A stretch of 5,437 nt of DNA, taken from NCBI GenBank assembly GCA_947177085.1, contig CAMWTD010000154.1, forward strand, positions 1 through 5,437. Reading direction: 5' to 3'. Below the pieces are notes generated by a model. That model was given only the letters and a program-made list of their open reading frames with translations. It had not been told where the DNA came from and searched no databases. Below, in pieces: positions 1-4,688 of the stretch. The translations under genes were made by a program, and so were the position numbers. Position 1 is the first letter of the stretch; every line of letters begins with the position of its first letter. The DNA comes from an uncultured Desulfovibrio sp. Lineage in GTDB: Bacteria; Desulfobacterota; Desulfovibrionia; Desulfovibrionales; Desulfovibrionaceae.

Positions 1-945
1 ATGAGCGATTCCCCTGATAAAGAGTTCCGGAGCGGCTGGGTGGCCATCGCCGGGCCCGTCAATGCGGGCAAGTCCACCCGGCTCACCGCCCTGCTGGGCC
101 AGAAGGTGACCATCGTCACGCCCAAGCCGCAGACCACGCGCAACCAGATTGTGGGCATCTTCACCGACGAGCACGCGCAGATCATCTTCATGGACACCCC
201 AGGCGTCGCCCAGTTGCGCGGCCACCTGAGCAAGTCCATGACGCAGGCCATCTGGCAGAGCCTCGGTCAGGCCAATGTGGTCATGCTGGTGCTGGACGCG
301 CATCTCTATATCCGCCACCCTGAATACCTGGAGCGCGATCTCGGCCCCCTTGGCGAGGCGATCGCCCAGGACGAGCGCCCCACCATCGTTGTGCCCAACA
401 AGGTGGACATGTTCGCCGACAAGAGCCGGATGCTGCCCCTGCTCACGCGGGCGCACGAGCTCTGGCCGCGCGCCGAGATCTTTCCGATGTCGGCCCAGAA
501 CGGCGACGGCCTCGCCGAGCTTCGGGCGCTCATCGAGTCCAAGCTGCCCATCGCGCCCGCGCAGTTCCCCGAGGACCAGGTCTCCACCGCGCCCCTGCGC
601 TTCATGGCCGCGGAGATCATCCGCGAAAAGCTCTTCCTCCACCTGCACCAGGAAGTGCCCTACGGCGTCGCCGTGGAGGTGGAAAGCTGGCAGGAGGAGC
701 CGGAACGCGGCCTCACCATCATCCATGCCGTCATCTATGTGGCGCGCCCCATGTACAAGGCCATGATCATCGGCAAGGCCGGGGCGGGCATCAAGAAGAT
801 CGGCAGCGAGGCCCGGCAGGAGATCGCGCAGCTCGTGGACACCAAGGTGCATCTTGAGCTTTGGGTCAAGGTGCGGGAAAACTGGACGGAAGACGCGGCC
901 TTCCTGCGCGAGCTCGAGCAGTCCTCCGGCGGGAGCGCCGAATGA
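1..945 (+). CDS. era: GTPase Era, 30S ribosome assembly factor
   Basis: Era is a GTP-binding protein that binds the 3' end of 16S rRNA through a C-terminal KH domain and acts in small-subunit maturation, in the cytoplasm or at the membrane face. The 314 residues are close to the usual family length of about 300. The GTPase motifs are visible: P-loop GPVNAGKST at residues 18-26, QTTR switch I at 44-47, DTPG at 65-68, NKVD at 133-136 and a SAQ G5 motif at 164-166. The KH-domain loop is IIGKAGAG at 256-263, followed by IKKIG. Era usually has GxPNVGKSTLLN at the P-loop. Here P becomes V20, L becomes R27 and N becomes T29, an odd cluster, although the catalytic GKS is intact. The ATG is the first base of the window, so its ribosome binding site and any upstream start cannot be judged. 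The stop overlaps the next start as ATGA. Identification is secure from the full motif set plus the KH domain. Confidence 0.96.
   Translation: MSDSPDKEFRSGWVAIAGPVNAGKSTRLTALLGQKVTIVTPKPQTTRNQIVGIFTDEHAQIIFMDTPGVAQLRGHLSKSMTQAIWQSLGQANVVMLVLDAHLYIRHPEYLERDLGPLGEAIAQDERPTIVVPNKVDMFADKSRMLPLLTRAHELWPRAEIFPMSAQNGDGLAELRALIESKLPIAPAQFPEDQVSTAPLRFMAAEIIREKLFLHLHQEVPYGVAVEVESWQEEPERGLTIIHAVIYVARPMYKAMIIGKAGAGIKKIGSEARQEIAQLVDTKVHLELWVKVRENWTEDAAFLRELEQSSGGSAE
927..941 (+). promoter_or_regulatory. yggS ribosome binding site in a hairpin loop
   Basis: The Shine-Dalgarno GGAG (932-935) lies six bases before the ATG at 942. It is exactly the four-base loop of a five-pair GC stem, CGGCG (927-931) with CGCCG (936-940). 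The stem is inside the last codons of era, so ribosomes finishing era would open it. Translational coupling of the two genes is a reasonable inference; whether the stem matters in vivo is unknown. Confidence 0.4.
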
Positions 946-1673
946 CGCCCGGGGAGCTGGCGACGCGCCTCGCCAGCGTGCGCGAGCGCCTGGCCCGGGC
1001 CTGCACGGCCAATGGGCGCAGGCCCGGGGATGTTCTCCTCGTGGCCGTCTCCAAGTTCCAGCCCGCGTCGGCCGTGGCTGCAGTGGCTGGTGACGGGCAG
1101 CGGGATTTTGGCGAGAACTATGTGCAGGAGGCGCTGGAAAAGCGCGCGGAGCTTGCGGCCGACCCCGTGGCCGCAGATTTGCGCTGGCACATGATCGGCC
1201 ATGTGCAAAGCCGCAAGGCCGCCCAGGTGGCCGGGAACTTTGTGCTCATCCACACGCTCGATTCCGTGAAGCTGGCCGACGCGCTGGAGCGGCGGCTCGT
1301 CGTCACGGGCCAGCTTCAGCCGGTGCTCATGGAAATCAACATCGGCGGGGAGCCGCAAAAGGCCGGCGTGCTGCCGGAGGAGGCCGAGGCGCTGGGTGAG
1401 CATGTGCTGGCGGCGTGCCCGCACCTCAGCCTGCGCGGGCTCATGTGCCTGCCCCCGGTGTTTGACGCCGGGGAGGCGGCGCGGCCGTATTTTGCGCGCC
1501 TGCGCCGCCTGGGGGAGAATCTGCGCTCGAACCTCGGCATCGCCATGCCCGAGCTCTCCATGGGCATGAGCGGCGATTTTGCGGGGGCGGTGGCCGAGGG
1601 GGCCACCATCGTGCGCATCGGCACGGATATTTTCGGGCCGCGTCCGGCAAAAGCCGCCGCGCCCGTGGCATGA
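942..1673 (+). CDS. yggS: YggS/PROSC family PLP-binding homeostasis protein
   Basis: This family binds pyridoxal 5'-phosphate in a single fold-type III (alanine-racemase-like) barrel and helps balance B6 vitamers and amino/keto acid pools; no enzymatic reaction is firmly known. The 243 residues fit the usual 220-240. The PLP lysine is K38 in VAVSKFQP. Other family signatures are FGENYVQE at 56-63, WHMIGHVQSRK at 82-92, an INIGGEPQKAG phosphate-side loop, LRGLMCLPP, LSMGMSGDF at 205-213 and the phosphate-binding RIGTDIFGPR at 225-234. The ATG at 942 was chosen because it has GGAG six bases upstream, overlaps the era stop by four bases, and begins a normal YggS N-terminus. The same frame stays open upstream into era, but that part is only era read out of frame. 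It probably shares a transcript with era; the next gene seems to have its own promoter. Confidence 0.95.
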   Translation: MTPGELATRLASVRERLARACTANGRRPGDVLLVAVSKFQPASAVAAVAGDGQRDFGENYVQEALEKRAELAADPVAADLRWHMIGHVQSRKAAQVAGNFVLIHTLDSVKLADALERRLVVTGQLQPVLMEINIGGEPQKAGVLPEEAEALGEHVLAACPHLSLRGLMCLPPVFDAGEAARPYFARLRRLGENLRSNLGIAMPELSMGMSGDFAGAVAEGATIVRIGTDIFGPRPAKAAAPVA

Positions 1674-1681
1674 TGGCTGCA
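1666..1681 (+). promoter_or_regulatory. Candidate sigma-54 (RpoN) -24/-12 promoter for fliL operon
   Basis: The sequence TGGCATGATGGCTGCA matches the sigma-54 consensus TGGCACG-N4-TTGCA at 10 of 12 defined positions. The invariant GG (1667-1668) and GC (1679-1680) have the required 10-base spacing. It straddles the yggS stop codon and points toward fliL. Taking C1680 as -12 puts the transcription start near 1692, about 46 bases before the fliL ATG. Sigma-54 control of flagellar genes is well established in many polarly flagellated bacteria; its use here is inference. Confidence 0.55.
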
Positions 1682-1690
1682 TGATTTGCC

Positions 1691-1721
1691 GTGCGGGGCG
1701 TGCGCCCCGCGCCTGATTTTT
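1691..1721 (+). terminator. GC-rich hairpin plus T-run between yggS and fliL
   Basis: GCGGGGCG (1693-1700) pairs perfectly with CGCCCCGC (1703-1710), and the stem can be extended by a T-G and a G-C pair to 1691/1712. Five Ts follow at 1717-1721, after a four-base gap. This resembles a rho-independent terminator for the era-yggS transcript, though the gap makes it imperfect. The hairpin also begins at the start site predicted for the sigma-54 promoter, so it could instead be a protective 5' stem on the fliL mRNA. Confidence 0.5.
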
Positions 1722-1724
1722 CCC

Positions 1725-1731
1725 GGAGAGG
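1725..1731 (+). promoter_or_regulatory. fliL ribosome binding site
   Basis: GGAGAGG ends six bases before the ATG at 1738 but directly abuts the in-frame ATG at 1732, which would leave no spacer. The site therefore favours 1738 as the fliL start. Confidence 0.7.
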
Positions 1732-1737
1732 ATGCCC

Positions 1738-2361
1738 ATGGCGGCCAAGGACAAGGACAAGGAAGCGGCGGCCCTGCCCGAGGGACAGGCGGAAAAGCCG
1801 CGCAAGAAATCGCGCCTCAAGCGTCTCGTCATTATTTTGGCGATATTGCTGATGACGCTTGGCGGCGCGGGCATCGGCGCGTACTGGTGGCTCTTCCTGC
1901 GCACCCCCGTGGAGGAGGCCCCGGCCACGGCTGCGGACGCACCGATAGAGGCCCCGCAGGGCGCGCCGGGCAAGGCCCCGGCCTCTGGCTCCGCGGGCTC
2001 GTCGTCGCAGACCCCGGCAGCCGGGGCGCGCATCGAGCGCCAGAGCGATTTGCCGCGCAGCGGCGGCCTGGTGCTGCCCCTGCCGCCGGTGACGGTCAAC
2101 CTGTCCGATCCGGGGGGGCGTCGCTACCTCAAGCTCGGCATGGAAGTGGAAGTGAACGCCGACGTCTCGGCCGAGCTCAAGGCCAATAGCGCGCGCATCC
2201 GTGACGCCGTCATCATGCTCCTGGCGGGCAAGTCCTATGGGGATATTTCCACGCCCGACGGCAAGGTGCTGCTCAAGGCGGAGATAGCGGCCAGGCTCAA
2301 CCAGATCCTCGGCGCGCAGCGCGTTGTCAGGGTCTACCTCACCGATTTTGTTGTCGAATAG
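1738..2361 (+). CDS. fliL: Flagellar basal body-associated protein FliL
   Basis: FliL is a single-pass inner-membrane protein whose periplasmic domain surrounds or supports the MotAB stator units and affects torque. The 207-residue protein has a short, highly charged Lys/Arg/Glu-rich cytoplasmic head (1-29), a transmembrane helix at about 30-52 ending in YWWLFL, an Ala/Pro/Ser-rich linker (about 55-110) and the FliL domain from about 113 to the end. Family features in that domain are LPPVTVNLSDPGGRRYLKL, an RIRDAVIMLL helix, SYGDISTPDGK and the terminal VVRVYLTDFVVE. The linker makes it somewhat longer than FliL proteins of 150-180 residues. The start at 1738 rather than 1732 was chosen by ribosome-binding-site spacing. 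fliL is first in the flagellar block, downstream of a candidate sigma-54 promoter. The gene after it is fliN, not fliM as in the enterobacterial operon. Confidence 0.94.
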   Translation: MAAKDKDKEAAALPEGQAEKPRKKSRLKRLVIILAILLMTLGGAGIGAYWWLFLRTPVEEAPATAADAPIEAPQGAPGKAPASGSAGSSSQTPAAGARIERQSDLPRSGGLVLPLPPVTVNLSDPGGRRYLKLGMEVEVNADVSAELKANSARIRDAVIMLLAGKSYGDISTPDGKVLLKAEIAARLNQILGAQRVVRVYLTDFVVE

Positions 2362-2375
2362 TAGAAGTTTTATGC

Positions 2376-2379
2376 GAGG
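2376..2379 (+). promoter_or_regulatory. fliN ribosome binding site
   Basis: GAGG sits six bases before the ATG at 2386. An in-frame TTG at 2380 immediately follows it with no spacer, so 2386 is the better start. Confidence 0.65.
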
Positions 2380-2385
2380 TTGAAC

Positions 2386-2982
2386 ATGGCGCAGGACGAT
2401 CAGGAAGCCCTGGCCGCACAGTGGGCGGCCCAGCTTGAGGGCGACGGCGCGGACCAGCCGGACCCCTTTGAGGCGGCTGCGGCGGCTGCTGCCGCCGCCC
2501 CGGACGACACCGGCGGCGCAAGTGCTGACGACGAGGCTCTGGCGGCCCAGTGGGCCGACGCCCTGGCCGCCGAGGAGGAGGAACGCGGGCCCGCCACCTT
2601 CGGCAACGCGGCCTCGGGCGCGGGAACCAATCCGCGCGGGGGCTCCTTCAGCTCCCAGGCGCAGGATGCGCACTTCCAGGACATGACGGAGATGTCCCGC
2701 CAGCCGCGCGACAACAAGCTCAAGCGCGAGCTGGACTTCATCCTCGACATTCCGCTGGACGTCTCGGCGGAGCTCGGGCGCACGCGCCTGCTCATCAACG
2801 AGCTTTTGCAGCTCGGCCAGGGCTCCGTGGTGGAGCTCAACAAGCTCGCGGGCGAGCCGCTGGAAGTCTATGTCAACGGCAAGCTGGTGGCCCGCGGCGA
2901 AGCCGTGGTCATCAACGAGAAATTCGGCGTGCGCCTCACCGACATCATCAGCCCCATCGAGCGGGTGAAGCAGCTTGGCTGA
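2386..2982 (+). CDS. fliN: Flagellar motor switch protein FliN
   Basis: FliN forms the lower part of the cytoplasmic C-ring, where it serves rotor switching and docks the FliH-FliI export complex. The 198 residues divide into a low-complexity N-terminal half and a classic SpoA (FliM/FliN C-terminal) domain from about 115 to 195. That domain has ELDFILDIPLDVSAELGRTR, LLQLGQGSVVELNKLAGEPL, VNGKLVARGEAVV, FGVRLTDIISP and a final ERVKQLG. The N-terminal half contains two copies of EALAAQWA (7-14 and 50-57), similar in style to the DDLWAEAL motif near the E. coli FliN start, separated by a nine-alanine run (30-38). A Gly/Ser/Asn-rich linker follows. The protein is longer than E. coli FliN (137 residues) because of this N-terminal region. 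It starts 24 bases after the fliL stop, and its end overlaps the proposed fliO start by eight bases. Confidence 0.95.
   Translation: MAQDDQEALAAQWAAQLEGDGADQPDPFEAAAAAAAAAPDDTGGASADDEALAAQWADALAAEEEERGPATFGNAASGAGTNPRGGSFSSQAQDAHFQDMTEMSRQPRDNKLKRELDFILDIPLDVSAELGRTRLLINELLQLGQGSVVELNKLAGEPLEVYVNGKLVARGEAVVINEKFGVRLTDIISPIERVKQLG
2404..2556 (+). repeat. Duplicated EALAAQWA motif within fliN
   Basis: Two 24-base units, 2404-2427 and 2533-2556, each encode EALAAQWA. They differ at five positions, all synonymous third bases. This suggests the two copies are held at protein level rather than being a fresh DNA duplication. Both are preceded by acidic residues (DDQ and DD) and followed by a similar A-x-L ending (AQL, DAL). 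The intervening span includes the alanine run at 2473-2499. Confidence 0.75.
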
Positions 2983-3676
2983 CGCGCGCGCGGACCTTAC
3001 GCTTTCCGGCGGTCTTTCCGGCAATTCCGTGCGCGGCGTGGCCGACAATGTCGCGCCGCCCCCGGGCGCTCACGAAGCCGCCCAGGGCGTGCCCACGCCG
3101 GATTGGGGGCAGGCCACGGCGGGCGACATCGCCGACACGGTGCGCGCCGCCGCCGAGGAGATTCTCAAGGGCATCGACCTGGCAAGCCACGCCATTGGCC
3201 AGTCCGTGGACACCGTTTCGAGCATGGCCTTCGAGCGCGCGGCCGAGGTCGCGCCGGCGGCCACAAGCGCGGCGTCGGGCGCGGCCACGGGCCTCGGGCA
3301 GACCACCTTCAGTTGGGGCGGCTATATCCAGGCCATCGGCATCCTCTGCCTGCTTTTGGCCGCGTTCTGGTTCGCGCTCTGGCTGGTCAGGCGCTACGGC
3401 CGCTTCAACTTCCTGCCGCGCCCGGGGGCCCTGCCGCGCGGCGCGCTGGTCATGGAAGCGCAGATGCCCCTCGGCCCGCGCAAGGGCCTGATGGTGGTAC
3501 GCTTCTTGAATACCCGATTGCTACTGGGGGTCACGGACAACCGCATAAGCCTGCTCAAAGAGGAAGAACTGCACGATGCGCCGCGTGACGACAATTTTCA
3601 GGGGATCATGGACCAGGCCCGCCGGGACGTCACTGACGCTGGCGGCCCTGGCGGCGCTGGCGATCCTCGCGCCTGA
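2975..3676 (+). CDS. fliO: Flagellar biosynthesis protein FliO
   Basis: FliO is a small membrane protein that assists assembly or stability of the FliP ring of the flagellar export gate. The diagnostic part is a single transmembrane helix at about 118-138 (YIQAIGILCLLLAAFWFALW), followed by RRYGR, consistent with a cytoplasmic C-terminal side. Next comes the FliO domain: GALVMEAQMPLGPRKGLMVVRF, then LLLGVTDNRISLL. The start is uncertain. TTG at 2975 overlaps the fliN stop by eight bases and gives 233 residues with a 116-residue Ala-rich N-terminus lacking an obvious signal peptide. In-frame GTGs at 3029 and 3038 are alternatives, and the first in-frame ATG (3224) has no ribosome binding site. 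Only a weak purine run (GGGTGAAG, 2963-2970) precedes the TTG. The protein is longer than E. coli FliO (about 120 residues). Its last 33 codons and stop overlap fliP. Family assignment is firm; the exact start is not. Confidence 0.85.
   Translation: MADARADLTLSGGLSGNSVRGVADNVAPPPGAHEAAQGVPTPDWGQATAGDIADTVRAAAEEILKGIDLASHAIGQSVDTVSSMAFERAAEVAPAATSAASGAATGLGQTTFSWGGYIQAIGILCLLLAAFWFALWLVRRYGRFNFLPRPGALPRGALVMEAQMPLGPRKGLMVVRFLNTRLLLGVTDNRISLLKEEELHDAPRDDNFQGIMDQARRDVTDAGGPGGAGDPRA
3557..3566 (+). promoter_or_regulatory. fliP ribosome binding site inside fliO
   Basis: The purine run AAAGAGGAAG, with AGGA at 3561-3564, lies in the fliO coding sequence. It stands 9-11 bases before the fliP ATG at 3576. 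It supports a start inside fliO and hence a long overlap of the two genes. Confidence 0.6.
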
Positions 3677-4382
3677 AGCCGCCTTCGCCGCCCAGGACCT
3701 CACGCTGCCCAGCATGTCCCTCACGCTTTCCGGCGGCGCGCCCGAGCCCGGCAAGGTCTCGGTGCTGCTGGAAATCCTCTTCCTGCTCACCATTCTTTCG
3801 GTGGCCCCGGCCATCATGCTTACGGTGACGAGCTTCACGCGCATCATCATCGTGTTCAGCTTCCTGCGCCAGGCCATGGGCGTGCAGCAACTTCCGCCCA
3901 CGCAGATCCTTGCGAGCCTCGCCATTTTCATGACGGTGGTCATCATGTTCCCGGTGGGCAAGCGCATCAACGACGATGCCATCCAGCCCTACCTGAACGA
4001 GCAGATCGACTACAAGGTGGCGCTGGACCGGGCGCAGATCCCCCTGCGCAACTTCATGTTCAAGCACACGCGCGAAAAGGATCTCTCGATCTTTTACTCC
4101 ATTTCGCAAATGGAACTGCCCCGCAACAAGGATGAAGTGCCTACGATGATGCTCGCCGCTGCCTATGTTATCAGCGAGCTCAAGACGGCCTTCACCATCG
4201 GCTTTCTTATCTACATTCCTTTTCTGGTCATGGATATGGTGGTTTCCAGCGTCCTGCTCGCCATGGGCATGATGATGCTGCCGCCCATGATGGTTTCCAT
4301 GCCCTTCAAGCTGCTGCTCTTTGTCATGGTGGACGGCTGGAACCTGCTCGTGGGTTCGCTCGTCAACAGTTTTCTTCTGTAG
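3576..4382 (+). CDS. fliP: Flagellar type III export gate protein FliP
   Basis: FliP forms, with FliQ and FliR, the helical export-gate core through which flagellar substrates cross the inner membrane. The 268-residue product begins with an apparent cleavable signal peptide: a basic start, a hydrophobic stretch LTLAALAALAIL at 20-31, and an AFA|AQD cleavage site after residue 38. Cleaved signals are known for FliP. Family motifs follow: SVAPAIML at 75-82, SFTRIIIVFSFLRQAMG at 86-102, QQLPPTQIL, LRNFMFKHTREKDL, AAYVISELKTAF and the C-terminal KLLLFVMVDGWNLLVGSL. The methionine gasket, the hydrophobic seal of the pore, is visible as MGMMMLPPMM around 230-239. The start at 3576 has a good ribosome binding site and is needed to include the signal peptide, although it creates a 101-base overlap with fliO. 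GTG at 3585 is a possible alternative. fliQ starts 14 bases downstream. Confidence 0.97.
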   Translation: MRRVTTIFRGSWTRPAGTSLTLAALAALAILAPEAAFAAQDLTLPSMSLTLSGGAPEPGKVSVLLEILFLLTILSVAPAIMLTVTSFTRIIIVFSFLRQAMGVQQLPPTQILASLAIFMTVVIMFPVGKRINDDAIQPYLNEQIDYKVALDRAQIPLRNFMFKHTREKDLSIFYSISQMELPRNKDEVPTMMLAAAYVISELKTAFTIGFLIYIPFLVMDMVVSSVLLAMGMMMLPPMMVSMPFKLLLFVMVDGWNLLVGSLVNSFLL

Positions 4383-4383
4383 T

Positions 4384-4389
4384 GGGGGA
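4384..4389 (+). promoter_or_regulatory. fliQ ribosome binding site
   Basis: GGGGGA lies seven bases before the ATG at 4397. It favours that ATG over the in-frame GTG at 4382, which overlaps the fliP stop and has no ribosome binding site. Confidence 0.65.
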
Positions 4390-4396
4390 TACGGCA

Positions 4397-4666
4397 ATGA
4401 CGCCCGAATTTGTCATCGGTTTCGGCAGGCAAGCCATCGAACTGTGCCTGATGATGGCGCTCCCCATGCTGGGCGTGGGCCTCTGCGTGGGCGTCGTGGT
4501 GAGCATCATTCAGGCGGCAACGCAGATCCAGGAACAGACCCTGACCTTCATCCCCAAGATCATCTGCATGTTTATCGCCCTGTTGATGGCCCTTCCCTGG
4601 CTCATGGAACGCATGACGACCTTCACGCGAGATGTGTTCATAAATATTCCGCAGTATGTACAATAG
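4397..4666 (+). CDS. fliQ: Flagellar type III export gate protein FliQ
   Basis: FliQ is the small two-helix subunit that packs around the FliP-FliR core of the flagellar export gate in the inner membrane. The product is 89 residues, the same length as the well-known enterobacterial FliQ. It has two hydrophobic hairpin helices at about 12-36 and 52-72. The highly conserved connecting segment SIIQAATQIQEQTLTFIPK spans 36-54. The N-terminal MTPEFVIGFGRQA is also typical. The start was chosen from the GGGGGA site seven bases upstream and the canonical N-terminus. It lies 14 bases after fliP and is surely in the same transcription unit. In the classic operon fliR would follow; here a radical SAM gene does. 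No terminator-like hairpin is seen after the stop. Confidence 0.97.
   Translation: MTPEFVIGFGRQAIELCLMMALPMLGVGLCVGVVVSIIQAATQIQEQTLTFIPKIICMFIALLMALPWLMERMTTFTRDVFINIPQYVQ
4637..4664 (+). promoter_or_regulatory. Weak candidate sigma-70-type promoter at the end of fliQ
   Basis: TTCATA (4637-4642, four of six matches to TTGACA) is separated by 16 bases from TACAAT (4659-4664, five of six matches to TATAAT). The stretch is noticeably more AT-rich than its surroundings. A start near 4671 would give a leader of about 18 bases for the radical SAM gene. The match is modest and lies in coding sequence, so chance is quite possible. Confidence 0.25.
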
Positions 4667-4688
4667 GACTTTTCCGGGATTGGTTTAG

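Noticed and set aside
1732..1737. Upstream ATG for fliL
   Set aside because: It abuts the GGAGAGG ribosome binding site with no spacer. The ATG at 1738 has a six-base spacer.
735..2099. Long minus-strand open frame (454 codons) across era, yggS and fliL
   Set aside because: It runs antisense to three confidently identified genes and has low-complexity Arg/Ala/Gly/Pro-rich composition. It shows no recognisable domain; such frames are common opposite GC-rich genes.
2473..2499. Alanine-coding run in fliN as a microsatellite or phase-variable tract
   Set aside because: It is built from mixed GCG, GCT and GCC codons, not a uniform repeat. Slippage in three-base units would keep the frame, so no on/off switching is expected.
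1441..3048. Very long minus-strand open frame (535 codons) across yggS, fliL and fliN
   Set aside because: It is antisense to well-supported genes, overlaps the other antisense frame, and has biased Arg/Gly/Ala composition with no motif. It is a by-product of high third-position GC.
2550..3491. Plus-strand open frame of 313 codons overlapping fliN and fliO
   Set aside because: It is an alternate frame of fliN and fliO with Arg/Pro/Ala-rich, featureless translation. The fliN SpoA domain and the FliO domain clearly define the real frames.
3521..4397. Minus-strand open frames opposite fliP
   Set aside because: The translations are His/Asp/Arg-rich mirror images of hydrophobic membrane codons, typical of antisense to membrane proteins. 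No start context or domain is seen.
4667..4688. Terminator or fliR remnant between fliQ and the radical SAM gene
   Set aside because: The 22-base gap has no inverted repeat and is too short to hold any gene remnant.
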